Below, piece after piece: positions 54,992 through 63,486 of a stretch of 64,000 nucleotides of DNA; within the stretch, counting starts at the first letter, position 1; each line of letters opens with the position of its first letter. Source of the DNA: Rubrivivax sp. Its GTDB lineage: Bacteria > Pseudomonadota > Gammaproteobacteria > Burkholderiales > Burkholderiaceae_C. The notes beneath the pieces were generated by a model that made no database searches, was not told the origin of the DNA, and saw nothing but the letters and a program-made list of their open reading frames with translations. Where the stretch lies: assembly GCA_030653385.1 (NCBI GenBank), contig JAURZM010000079.1, positions 124,001-188,000 on the forward strand, written 5' to 3'. The translations under genes and the position numbers were made by a program.

Positions 54992-55035
54992 GGCGTGTCT
55001 CCTTGAATGGGGTGTTGAAGTCAGATCGAAACGTG

Positions 55036-56505
55036 TCAGGGCATGTCCTGGCCGGCCCAGGGCAGCATCATCGTCAGCCACAAGAGCTTGTCGAATTCGG
55101 GTTCGAAGCGGTCGATGATGTCCTGCGGCTCGGGGCACAGCTGCTGATCCGTGATCAGGCCGAACTGCACACCGCCGCCGTAGCTGAGGATGGACACACC
55201 CACACCAATTTCACCACTGGCCGGCACCCAGAACATGTTCTGGCGCAGCGTGCTGCCGCAGAACTTGAGCGGCACACCCGGCCCCGGCACATTGGTCATC
55301 ACGGCGGTGGCCTTCTTGGCAAACATGCCCAGCACCGCGTCCTGCACCGGCTTGATGAAAAGGCCGCTCACCGACAGCACGGCAAAGGCCAGCAGCGGCT
55401 GGTAGCTGCCCTTGAGTTCGTCCATGCGCTTGTGCACGGCGTAGACCCGCTCCACCGGGTTGCTGATGCCGATGGGCAGCACCAGCGGCGCCAGGCCGAA
55501 GCGGTTGCCCAGTTGCCAGGCCTTGTCCAGCGGCCGCAGGTTGACCGGCACCATGGCGCGGATTTCCTTGCCCGCCGGGTCCTGCCCCTGGCCCTGCAGG
55601 TAAGCGCCGATGGCCCCGGCCACACACGACAGCAGCACGTCGTTGATGGTGCAGTTCAGCGCCTTGCCGATGGTCTTGACCAAGTCCAGCGGGATCGGCT
55701 CGCTCCAGGCCACGACCTTCTTGCCATTGGGTTTGCCCTTCAAGAGCGTGGGCGAGTCGTCGGGCATCACGGCCAGCGCGGCCACGTCGTTGACCACCTT
55801 CAGGCCGGTGCGGGCCATGTCCAGGCCCCCCATCAAGGCGGCCGGGTTGGACAGCACTTCCATGCTCTTGCCCACGCCGTTGCCGTACATGCCGATGGCC
55901 TTCACGGTCAGGTCGGTCAGCGGCTTGAGCACGGCGTCGCTGAGCCAGTCACCTTCGTGTTCGTCTTCGGCCTTGGCCTTGCTGCGACGCTTCGGTGGGT
56001 CGGCACCGCCGTCGGTGATGCTCATCATCACGCTGATCAGCGCAATGCCGTCGCCGATGCAGTGGTGCACGCGCGCCACCATCGCGCTGCCACCCTCGTA
56101 GTCTTCGATCAGCTGGAACTGCCACAGCGGCCGTGCCGGGTCGAGCGGCGTGGTGGCCAGTTCGCCGCACAGGCGCTGCAGCGCGTGGCGTTCGCTTTCG
56201 CCCGCTTCGGGCTGCAAGGTGGTGCGCACGACATGGCGCGTGAGGTCGAAGGTTTCGTCGGGCACCCAGTGCGCACCCATCGGGTCGGCCACGGCCTTTT
56301 GCAGAAAACGGTCGTACTTCAGCAGCTTGTCGCCGATACGCTGGCGCAGCGCGTCGATGGTGATGGCCGGTGTCAGCAGCCAGACGCCGACGATCATCAT
56401 CAGGTTGACGTCGTTGTCCATGCGCAGCCAGGCGGTGTCCACACGTGACATGCGCTCGGTGCGCGGCGCGCCGGGGGCCTGCGGCTCGCGCTCGGCGTCT
56501 TGCAT
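55036..56505 (-). CDS. WS/DGAT wax ester synthase/acylglycerol acyltransferase
   Basis: A 489-residue acyltransferase that joins acyl-CoA to a long-chain alcohol or diacylglycerol. The catalytic HHxxxDG motif is H147-H148-CIG-D152-G153 (VARVHHCIGDGIALI). PLWQFQLIED and NDVLLSCVAGAIGAYL are other family motifs, and the second half contains the NVPGPGVPLKF and GVSILSYGGGVQFGLITD segments typical of WS/DGAT enzymes. Full length. It lies between an SRPBCC gene and a divergent acyl-CoA-binding protein gene, which supports neutral lipid storage. Confidence 0.91.
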   Translation of the reverse strand: MQDAEREPQAPGAPRTERMSRVDTAWLRMDNDVNLMMIVGVWLLTPAITIDALRQRIGDKLLKYDRFLQKAVADPMGAHWVPDETFDLTRHVVRTTLQPEAGESERHALQRLCGELATTPLDPARPLWQFQLIEDYEGGSAMVARVHHCIGDGIALISVMMSITDGGADPPKRRSKAKAEDEHEGDWLSDAVLKPLTDLTVKAIGMYGNGVGKSMEVLSNPAALMGGLDMARTGLKVVNDVAALAVMPDDSPTLLKGKPNGKKVVAWSEPIPLDLVKTIGKALNCTINDVLLSCVAGAIGAYLQGQGQDPAGKEIRAMVPVNLRPLDKAWQLGNRFGLAPLVLPIGISNPVERVYAVHKRMDELKGSYQPLLAFAVLSVSGLFIKPVQDAVLGMFAKKATAVMTNVPGPGVPLKFCGSTLRQNMFWVPASGEIGVGVSILSYGGGVQFGLITDQQLCPEPQDIIDRFEPEFDKLLWLTMMLPWAGQDMP

Positions 56506-56616
56506 CGGGGTTCTCCTGGGGGGCGACTTTGTGATCAGCCGGCCACGATGCTGGGTAACAATGGCTGCGTCAAGCTCAGACTTTCACCCACGCAGCCCCT
56601 GAAGAGGACCCACGCC

Positions 56617-56871
56617 ATGGCCAGTCTCAAAGCCACCTTCGAAGCCGCCGTTGCCGACAGCAAGCAGCTGCCTGAAAAGCCCGACAACATGACGCTGCTG
56701 AAGATCTACGCCCTGTACAAACAAGCCACGGCCGGCGACGTGGAAGGCAAGCGTCCGGGGTTCACCGACATGGTGGGCCGCGCCAAGTACGACGCCTGGG
56801 CAACGCTGAAGGACAAGAGCCAGGACGACGCGATGCAGGAATACGTCGACCTGATCGAATCCCTGAAGTGA
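56617..56871 (+). CDS. Acyl-CoA-binding protein
   Basis: An 84-residue ACBP, a four-helix bundle that binds long-chain acyl-CoA. The signature LLKIYALYKQATAGDV, KRPGFTDMVGRAKYDAWATL and EYVDLIESL gives the lysines and tyrosines of the CoA site. The ATG at 56617 is preceded by GAAGAGG. It is divergent from the WS/DGAT gene (111-base gap), so acyl-CoA supply to that enzyme is a natural partner role. Bacterial ACBPs are uncommon but occur in betaproteobacteria. Confidence 0.93.
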   Translation: MASLKATFEAAVADSKQLPEKPDNMTLLKIYALYKQATAGDVEGKRPGFTDMVGRAKYDAWATLKDKSQDDAMQEYVDLIESLK

Positions 56872-56917
56872 GCGGCAGGCGCTTTGCGCCGCATCCGCTT
56901 CATCCGCTTCATCGGCT

Positions 56918-57511
56918 TCACCCGCCTGCCAGAGCCTTTTCGATGGCCGATGTCAGCGAGCCGCTGGTCGGGCTGGTGGTGCTGCCGAAGTGCGCAATGA
57001 CCTTGCCCTGCCGGTCCACCAGGTATTTGTTGAAGTTCCAGCCCGGGCTCTGACCGGTGGCCTGGGCCAGTTGCAAGAAGAGCGGGTGCGCACCCTTGCC
57101 TCGCACCGCCACCGAACTGAACATCGGGAACTTCACGCCATAGGTGTTGAAGCAGACATCGGCGGTTTTTTTCGCGTCGGCGTCTTCCTGCTTGAAGTCG
57201 TTGGACGGAAAGCCCATTACCACCAGGCCACGCGCCGCGTACTTGGCGTTCAGGGCCTCCAAGCCTTCGAACTGCGACGTGAAACCGCAGTAGCTGGCGG
57301 TGTTGACGACCAGCAGCACCTTGCCGGCGTACTGGCACAAGGCTTGGGGTTTGTCGTCCTGCAGGCGTGGCATGGTGTGGTTCAGCAGCGCCGGGCAGGT
57401 GGCGGCAGCGGCGGGCGCCGGGCGGTCGATCGCTGGCTGGGAAAACACCGGGGCCGTGCAGGCCAGCGCCAGCAGCACCAGGGTGAAAACGTGGGCGACG
57501 GTTCGGATCAT
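56918..57511 (-). CDS. Secreted glutathione peroxidase family protein
   Basis: A 197-residue thiol peroxidase of the GPx/BtuE family. A signal peptide (about 1-25, ending PVFSQ) is followed by the active site VVNTASYCGFTSQFEGLEAL with peroxidatic C75, then FPSNDFKQ (Gln of the tetrad) and GWNFNKYLVDRQGK (Trp and Asn). The signal peptide puts it in the periplasm, where it may use thioredoxin-like proteins to reduce peroxides or lipid peroxides. Start at ATG 57511. It is convergent with the acyl-CoA-binding protein gene. Confidence 0.9.
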   Translation of the reverse strand: MIRTVAHVFTLVLLALACTAPVFSQPAIDRPAPAAAATCPALLNHTMPRLQDDKPQALCQYAGKVLLVVNTASYCGFTSQFEGLEALNAKYAARGLVVMGFPSNDFKQEDADAKKTADVCFNTYGVKFPMFSSVAVRGKGAHPLFLQLAQATGQSPGWNFNKYLVDRQGKVIAHFGSTTSPTSGSLTSAIEKALAGG

Positions 57512-57617
57512 GGCTGTGCTCGGTTGGCGCCGGCACCCGGCGCCGACGACACGATCATGGACCATCGTCGGTGATGGCGTGTTCACCACGCCCAACGACC
57601 CCGACCGGTGGCGGCCC

Positions 57618-60272
57618 TCAGGCGCCGGAAGGCAAGGCCGACCGCGCGTGTCGCACCATGGCCTGCACGGCCGCCGCGCTGCCGGCCGCCGCGTCCGCCA
57701 GCCCAGCCGTGCGCTCGGCACGTTCTCGTGCCCTGAGCCAGGCCAGGGCCTGCGCAGTGGGCAGCTCGGGGTCGAGCGGTTCGGGCGTGAATCGGTCCAG
57801 GCGACCCAGCGCCTGCGCACCGAGCCCGGCCTCGGTGAGCGCATTCACCTCCAGCAGTGCCAGCGCTTCACCCTCCAGCACGCCGGGGTGCGTGGCCACG
57901 CTGCCGTCTTCTGGCGACAGAAAGTCCAGCGCGGCCGGCAGATCACCCTGCAAAGCCGCCACTTCAAGCTGACGGATACGCACCACCAGGGCCTGGGCCT
58001 GGCTCAGCACCGGGTCTTGCGTGGCGGAAGTTGCACGTGCCGACTCGTCTGCCAGCAGCTGCCGCGCGTCGTCGAAGCGCCGCTGATGCGCCAACGCCGA
58101 CGCCAGCTCGCCCACCACCTGCACACAACGTCGGCCATCGCGGCCGTAGACCTCGGCCAGCACTGGCAGGGCCTGGCGCAGTGCGTTTTCCGCCGCCTCG
58201 AACTGGCCGGCCGCCAGCAGCTCGCGACCCAGCAGCGCCAGGGCGGCACCGCTGTCCTCGGGCGGCACGCGCAGACGGGTTTCGATGGCCTGCAGCAAGG
58301 TCTGCGCCGCCTCCGCGGCCGCCACCGGGTCGAAGCCGCGATGGAACAGCACCCAGGCCCGCAGCACGTCCCATCGCACATTGCCGTCGGCATAGTCACG
58401 TGCCGTCACCCTGTCGGCCCGTTGCAGCAGGCTTGCCGCCTCGCGGCGCTGGCCCCGTTCGGCCAACAAGGAACCCAGCTGCGCCACCAGGCGCATGCGG
58501 GCCCGTTCGGTGCGCCAGGTGGGCGTGCCGGCGGCCCAGGCCACGCCCTCGCGCCGGGCCGCCTCGCAGGCATCCAGGCGTTTGAGCTGGTACAGCGTGC
58601 TGCCCAGCGTGGTGTAGGCGGTGATGACACGTTCGGCATCTGCGCGGTGTTCGATCAGCAGCTCGATGTACTCGGCGCTCAGCGCGGCCGACCGTTCGAA
58701 GTCGTTGGTGTAATTCAGCTGCGTGGCCACCACGTCCAGCAAGGCGAACTGCACATGTGGCAGCAGCCGCTTCTGCTGCATCGCCTCGCGCAGCGAGTGC
58801 TCCAGTTGCCGCGACACGGCATGCGGGCGGCCCAGGGCGGCCAGGTCGTCCAGGGCACGCGCGGCCACCGCCGACAGCGCCGCGATGTACAAGTCCCGCA
58901 CGGCGGCCTGTGCGTCCACTTCGGCTTCGGCCCGTTCGCTCTGCCGACGCGCTTCCTGGCTTTCTGCGCGGGCCTTGTCGGCCTGGCGCAAGGCCTCGCG
59001 CCGCTGCCACAGCGCCACCAGCACACCGGCCGCCAGCGCCAGCATCACCGCGGCCTGGGCGTGTGCGCCGCCCAGCAGTGCCAACCCCAGGCCTGCGGCC
59101 AGGCCCAGCGGCAGGCGCCGTTGCCAGGCCCAGCGGCGCAGCCGGTAGACACGACCCAAGGCCCGCGCCGCGACGGCCTGGCCGGCCAGATGCCGCCCCA
59201 GGTCCTGCGCCAGGGCATCGACCGTGGGGTAACGCGTGGAAGCTTGCTTGGCCAGCGCCTGCTGCAGCACGGCGTCCAGACCGCCTCGCAAGGCGGCGCG
59301 GTCCGCCGGCGTCGTGGCAGCGGTGCTGGCCAAAGTTGGCTCGGTGTTCGCGATGGCCTCTTCCAGCTCGGCCGCGCTGCCGCGCTTGAGCTTGTAGGGC
59401 CGCACGCCCGCCAGCAGCTCGTAGGCCACCACGCCCAGGCTGTAGACGTCGCTGGCCGTGCTGAGCGGCTCGCCCCGCACCTGTTCCGGGCTGGCGTAGT
59501 CCAGCGTCAACACGCGGCCGGCGGCCAGCGTGAGTGCGGTCTCGCTGGCGCGGTCCCCGTCCAGCAGCTTGGCGATGCCGAAGTCCAGCAAGCGCACCTG
59601 GCCGTCGTCGCCGACGAGGATGTTGCCGGGCTTCAGATCTCGGTGGATGACGAGCCGGCTGTGGGCATAGGCCACGGCGGCGCAGACCTGCAACACCAGT
59701 TCCACGCGGCGCGGCACGGACAGCGCTTCTTCGCGGCAATAGGTGTCGATGGCCCGGCCCTGCACGTGCTCCAGCGCCAGCCAGGGCCTGCCGAGTTCGT
59801 CCACGCCAGCGTCGTACAGCCGCGCGATGTGCGGATGCTCCAGCGTGGCCAGGATGTCACGCTCGCGGGCCAAACGTTCGGCCAGGCCTCGTGCCCAGCT
59901 CAGGCGCGGCAGCTTCAGCGCCACGCGCCGCTTCAGGCTGCCGTCGGTGCGCTCGGCCAGCCAGACGCTGCCCATGCCGCCCTGGCCCAGTTCGCGCAGC
60001 AGCCGCCAGGGGCCGACACGGTCGTCAGCCGTCGGCGCTTCGCCTGCTGGCTGCGGCGCCAGCTGCAAGGGCGGCAGCGTGGCCAGGAAGTCATCCGTTT
60101 CCACCGCCGCGCGCTGCGACAGCAGTTGCCGCACCACGTCGCGCACCGCTGGCGCCAAGGTGCGCTGATCGGTCAACCAGGCCTGGCGCAGCGCCAGCGG
60201 CTGGTCCAGCGCCTGGTCCAGCACACGGCTGATTTCGGGCCAGTGGGGTGTCAGGGCGTCGAGCGGCTTCAT
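57618..60272 (-). CDS. Serine/threonine protein kinase with C-terminal TPR-like domain
   Basis: An 884-residue membrane kinase. Kinase domain (about residues 85-345): glycine loop LGQGGMGSVWLAERT, VAIK-type lysine in RVALKLPR, catalytic HRDLKPGNILV, DFGIAKLL and ASPEQVRGEPLSTASDVYS. One or two membrane helices follow (around LPLGLAAGLGLALLGG and AVMLALAAGVLVALWQ), then a coiled segment and a long helical repeat region (about 460-880) of TPR-like type. Start at ATG 60272. It lies 66 bases downstream of an ECF sigma factor gene, suggesting it phosphorylates or senses for that sigma factor. Confidence 0.9.
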   Translation of the reverse strand: MKPLDALTPHWPEISRVLDQALDQPLALRQAWLTDQRTLAPAVRDVVRQLLSQRAAVETDDFLATLPPLQLAPQPAGEAPTADDRVGPWRLLRELGQGGMGSVWLAERTDGSLKRRVALKLPRLSWARGLAERLARERDILATLEHPHIARLYDAGVDELGRPWLALEHVQGRAIDTYCREEALSVPRRVELVLQVCAAVAYAHSRLVIHRDLKPGNILVGDDGQVRLLDFGIAKLLDGDRASETALTLAAGRVLTLDYASPEQVRGEPLSTASDVYSLGVVAYELLAGVRPYKLKRGSAAELEEAIANTEPTLASTAATTPADRAALRGGLDAVLQQALAKQASTRYPTVDALAQDLGRHLAGQAVAARALGRVYRLRRWAWQRRLPLGLAAGLGLALLGGAHAQAAVMLALAAGVLVALWQRREALRQADKARAESQEARRQSERAEAEVDAQAAVRDLYIAALSAVAARALDDLAALGRPHAVSRQLEHSLREAMQQKRLLPHVQFALLDVVATQLNYTNDFERSAALSAEYIELLIEHRADAERVITAYTTLGSTLYQLKRLDACEAARREGVAWAAGTPTWRTERARMRLVAQLGSLLAERGQRREAASLLQRADRVTARDYADGNVRWDVLRAWVLFHRGFDPVAAAEAAQTLLQAIETRLRVPPEDSGAALALLGRELLAAGQFEAAENALRQALPVLAEVYGRDGRRCVQVVGELASALAHQRRFDDARQLLADESARATSATQDPVLSQAQALVVRIRQLEVAALQGDLPAALDFLSPEDGSVATHPGVLEGEALALLEVNALTEAGLGAQALGRLDRFTPEPLDPELPTAQALAWLRARERAERTAGLADAAAGSAAAVQAMVRHARSALPSGA

Positions 60273-60338
60273 GGGCATTCGGGTCGGCGCATGCATGGCA
60301 AACGACGTGACGCGCTGAAAGCGGACATCGCCGACCGC

Positions 60339-60893
60339 TCAGGCCTTCAGCGCATGCGCCAGCAGCAGCCGCGCCTTTTCCCAGTCGCGGCGCACGGTGC
60401 GTTCGGTGACACCCAGCGCTTGTGCGATCTCGGTCTCCTTCATGCCGCCGAAGTAGCGCATTTCCACCACCTGCGCCAGACGCGGTTCAAGCTGCGCCAG
60501 GTCGCGCAGCGCACGGTCGACGTCGAGCACCTCGTCTTCGGGCAGCGCCAGGGCCTCCGCGATGCCGGTGTCCAGCGGCACGTGCTCGGCGTCGCCACCC
60601 CGGCGCTCGCGCAGAGAGGCGCGCACGCCGTCGACGATGATCGAACGCATCACGTGCGCGGCATAGCCGATGAAGTGCGCCCGGTCGCCGGCTGCCAGGC
60701 TGCCGGCTGCCAGGAAACGCAGGTAACACTCGTGCAGCAGCGCCGTGGTCTCCATCAGCGTGCCACGCTGATGGCGCGCCAGGCGCGCCCGGGCCAGCCG
60801 CTTCAGGTCGGGGTACAGCGCCTCGAACAGCGCGTCGAAAGCTTCGCGCTCGCCTCGCTGGGCGCGGGCAATGAGGGCGGTGATCTGACCCAT
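60339..60893 (-). CDS. ECF-family RNA polymerase sigma factor linked to a Ser/Thr kinase
   Basis: A 184-residue ECF sigma factor of the group often found with protein kinases (TIGR02999-like). Region 2 runs from about residue 12 (EAFDALFEALYPDLKRLARARL) to HFIGYAAHVMRSIIVD; region 4 has the helix-turn-helix MRYFGGMKETEIAQALGVTERTVRRDWEKARLL (split here for length). I choose ATG 60893 (MGQITAL), typical of the group; ATG 60926 is in frame. No anti-sigma gene follows; the kinase gene does, so phosphorylation is the likely control. Confidence 0.88.
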   Translation of the reverse strand: MGQITALIARAQRGEREAFDALFEALYPDLKRLARARLARHQRGTLMETTALLHECYLRFLAAGSLAAGDRAHFIGYAAHVMRSIIVDGVRASLRERRGGDAEHVPLDTGIAEALALPEDEVLDVDRALRDLAQLEPRLAQVVEMRYFGGMKETEIAQALGVTERTVRRDWEKARLLLAHALKA

Positions 60894-61080
60894 CGGACGT
60901 CTCGCTGGGGGTGAAGCGCGCGCCATCGTAGCGGCCGGCGGCTGCCGCACCAGCGGTGCGCGGGCCCCTAGTTCAAAAGGCATCTCCCGTTTTCCGCCAA
61001 GGGCGTGTCCGGTCCTGGCGCGGCTTGACGTACTGATCAGCAAGGGCCGCACGTCCGCAGCCCCGCCACGGAGGATCGAC

Positions 61081-61581
61081 ATGAACACCGACCGCACCCC
61101 CCTGCCCACCCGCCCGCGTCGGGCGCTGCCCTGGCTGATGCTGCTCAGCGCCGCGCTGCTGCCTGCCTGTGGCGGTGACAGCGGCGAAGCCGACGTCCAT
61201 CAGACAGGCACGGCGGCTCACGTGCGTGTTGTCTCTGCCCTGCTCGACGACGAAGGCCGCGTCATGCCGTCGGACCCCGCCGCAGTGCCCGTCGACCCTG
61301 GCGCCAAGACCCGCGCAGGTCACTACGCCACGGCCGCCCAGGCCGAACAGCTGCAACGCGCCATGACCACCGCCGCCATCGCCACGCAGGTCGACAGCGG
61401 CGTCGACGCCACCACGGCGGCCGACCTGGCGGTGCTCACCGTCTACGGCCTGCAGGCCGCCCACGACCTGGACCCACACGCACCGGTGCTGGTGCGCGGC
61501 GACGACCTGCGGCTGGCGGCCCTGGTCAGCAACCGGCTGCATGACAACGGCTTCACGCGGGTCTTCCTGGTCACCCCATGA
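61081..61581 (+). CDS. Putative lipoprotein of unknown function
   Basis: A 166-residue protein with a twin-basic start and lipobox LLPACGGD (predicted lipid Cys at 30). The mature part has mixed helical character (ATAAQAEQLQRAMTTAAIAT, DATTAADLAVLTVYGLQAAH) and ends RLHDNGFTRVFLVTP. CGGAGGA precedes the ATG at 61081. It is divergent from the ECF sigma gene, with 187 bases between, and overlaps the next gene by 4 bases. It could be a target of the neighbouring sigma factor, but no promoter motif was identified. I do not recognise the family. Confidence 0.72.
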   Translation: MNTDRTPLPTRPRRALPWLMLLSAALLPACGGDSGEADVHQTGTAAHVRVVSALLDDEGRVMPSDPAAVPVDPGAKTRAGHYATAAQAEQLQRAMTTAAIATQVDSGVDATTAADLAVLTVYGLQAAHDLDPHAPVLVRGDDLRLAALVSNRLHDNGFTRVFLVTP

Positions 61582-61934
61582 TCCCGCACGAACACGCGCT
61601 GGACGCCAACAGCCGGCCGCTGAACCCGCCGCGGCCGCGCCTCATCACCCGCGCGCTGTACCTGCGCCTGCTGACCTGGGCCTTCACCGGCTTCAGTTCG
61701 GTGCGGGTGCTGAGTTACCTGCCGGCCATGTGGGCCATCTGGGAACAAGGCGACTCGAGTCAGCATTCGCTGCTGACCTGGTGCACCTGGCTGGGCGCCA
61801 ACCTGACGATGGCCGCCTGGCTGCACGAACACAACGGCCAGCGCTTCCACTCGGCGGTCTGGGTGAACCTGGCCAACGCGACGATGTGCGCGGCCACGGT
61901 GCTGCTGATCGTGGCCTTCAGGCTGACCGGCTGA
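61578..61934 (+). CDS. Small integral membrane protein, unknown
   Basis: A 118-residue protein with about three hydrophobic segments (around residues 30-55, 66-81 and 92-115), including AWLHEHNGQRFHSAVWVNLA with histidines near the membrane. Its ATG overlaps the lipoprotein stop (ATGA), so the two are probably made together and may interact. No family is recognised. Confidence 0.72.
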   Translation: MIPHEHALDANSRPLNPPRPRLITRALYLRLLTWAFTGFSSVRVLSYLPAMWAIWEQGDSSQHSLLTWCTWLGANLTMAAWLHEHNGQRFHSAVWVNLANATMCAATVLLIVAFRLTG

Positions 61935-61981
61935 ATGCGCGAAGGGCCGGCGGCGAAGTTGTCGGCGCTGGCCCAGTCGGG

Positions 61982-62350
61982 TCAGCGGCTGGCTTTTTTG
62001 GCCGGCGCTTTCTTGGCGGGCGCCACCTTGGCCGTTGTGGCTTTCGCGGCGCTTGCAGCGGTGCCCGCCAGCAGCGTGTCCAGGTTTTTCGTGATTTCGC
62101 CTTCGATGGTCTTGCTGAAGGCGCCGAGCAGGAAACCCAGCTTGGCTTCCAGGTCGAAGTGGTCGGCGGCCACGATGAGCCGGCCACTGACACCGCTGCG
62201 TGTGAACTCCACCGTGTCGCTGGTCTGACCTTCGATCACCGTGCACTCCATGTCGAACTTCTGTTCGGCCTGTTCGGCCCATTGCCAGGCAATCTTGCGT
62301 GCCTTGGGCAGGCCCAGGCTGTGGTCGCGGTGGATGTGAATGTCGGGCAC
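61982..62350 (-). CDS. Polyhydroxyalkanoic-acid-system family protein
   Basis: A 122-residue protein whose first 95 residues match the short PHA-system family (PHA_gran_rgn): PDIHIHRDHSLGLPKARKIA, EFTRSGVSGRLIVAADHFDL and KLGFLLGAFSKTIEGEI. The last 25 residues are an Ala/Lys/Pro-rich tail like the C-termini of some granule-associated or DNA-binding proteins. These genes are usually found near PHA synthesis genes, none of which are in the window. Function unproven; PHA granule or fatty-acid metabolism is likely. Confidence 0.8.
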   Translation of the reverse strand: MPDIHIHRDHSLGLPKARKIAWQWAEQAEQKFDMECTVIEGQTSDTVEFTRSGVSGRLIVAADHFDLEAKLGFLLGAFSKTIEGEITKNLDTLLAGTAASAAKATTAKVAPAKKAPAKKASR

Positions 62351-62362
62351 GGTGGCGGTCCT

Positions 62363-63451
62363 TCAGGGGGTGGATTCAAGTGTGGCGCGGCGCTCGGCCT
62401 TGGGCAAGCGGGCCAGGCGCTGCACCTCGGCGTAAAAACGCGTGAAGTCGCGGCCTTGGCTTTCGAACAGCCGCTCGAATTGCGGCACCAGCTCGTTGTA
62501 GGCCGCCTGCACCGCAAAAGCGGCATTGTTGGCGCGGGCCACCCAGCCGTCGTAGCCGGCAAAGCCGCCCCATCGTTCGGTTTTCATGGCCTCGTAGTCG
62601 GCACGCATGCGGGCCATCAGTTCGGCCTTGCGGCTGCGTTTGTCGGCATCGTGCAGTTCGCTTTTGTACAGCCGGTCCAGTTCACCCCGCCAGCGCACCG
62701 CAAAGGCCCGGAAGTCGATCTGCCGCTGTTCGCGCGCGGCATGGTCGGCGCGCAGCTGCTCGCTGCCATGCTGCTGCAGCCACAGCCGGCCGCCGATGCG
62801 TTCCACGGCGGTGGCGAAACTTTCGTTGAAGGTGGTGTCGTCGTTGGCGTAGGCCACCTGGTGCGCCAGCTCGTGGAAGATCAGGCGCGCCAGTTCGGGT
62901 TCCGCCCAGTTCAGGAAGGTGTTCAGCAGCGGGTCACCGCCCACCCAGTTGCTGTAGCCCAGCGTGCTGTAGGCCGGCACGCCGTAGACCAGTGTCTCCC
63001 AGCCCTGCGTGCGCAGGTCGGCGGCCAGGGCCTCGGCCGGTGCCTGGGTGTAGTAACCGCGGTAACCCACGCAGCCCAGCACCGGAAAGCACCAGGTCTT
63101 CAGCGTCAGACCCAGTTCGGGTGCGGCCACGGTGTTCCACACCGCGGCGCTGCGGTTCAGGTCGGCGTAGCGCCGGTAGCTCTTGTTGTCGGGCAGCTTC
63201 AGCTCGTGGCTGGCGAAGTCGCGCATGCGCTGGCTCAGCAGCAGGCGCTCGCGCAGGGCGGGTGGCGTGGCCGGGTCGGCGGTCCAGGTCTCGACCGGCT
63301 TGGCGCTTTGCAGCAGGTCCAGGTGGCCGTTGGCGGCCTGGGCGTAGTAGCCCAGGGTGCTGCAGCCGCTGCCCAGGCACACGGCCGCGGCCGCCAGCAG
63401 CGCGGTGCCCAGCAGGCCACCCGCGGCCATCAGCCAGCCTCGCCAATGCAT
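62363..63451 (-). CDS. Predicted membrane-anchored aminopeptidase (COG4324)
   Basis: A 362-residue protein with an N-terminal hydrophobic signal and lipobox CLGSGCSTLGYY (lipid Cys near 30). The zinc-peptidase motif HELAH is in ARLIFHELAHQVAYANDD followed by NESFATAVE, giving HExxH plus a downstream Glu. VYGVPAYSTLGYSNWVGGDPLLNTF is typical of COG4324 proteins. It is 12 bases upstream of the PHA-system gene on the minus strand, so they may be co-transcribed. A TTG at 63457 is also open; ATG 63451 is preferred. Confidence 0.84.
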   Translation of the reverse strand: MHWRGWLMAAGGLLGTALLAAAAVCLGSGCSTLGYYAQAANGHLDLLQSAKPVETWTADPATPPALRERLLLSQRMRDFASHELKLPDNKSYRRYADLNRSAAVWNTVAAPELGLTLKTWCFPVLGCVGYRGYYTQAPAEALAADLRTQGWETLVYGVPAYSTLGYSNWVGGDPLLNTFLNWAEPELARLIFHELAHQVAYANDDTTFNESFATAVERIGGRLWLQQHGSEQLRADHAAREQRQIDFRAFAVRWRGELDRLYKSELHDADKRSRKAELMARMRADYEAMKTERWGGFAGYDGWVARANNAAFAVQAAYNELVPQFERLFESQGRDFTRFYAEVQRLARLPKAERRATLESTP

Positions 63452-63486
63452 GGGCAATTCAGCATGCGCCGTTCAACATCTGCCGT

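Noticed and set aside
57300..60914. A 1204-codon plus-strand frame antisense to the kinase gene
   Set aside because: Same reasons: the minus-strand kinase and sigma factor have full sets of catalytic motifs, and the plus frame has none.
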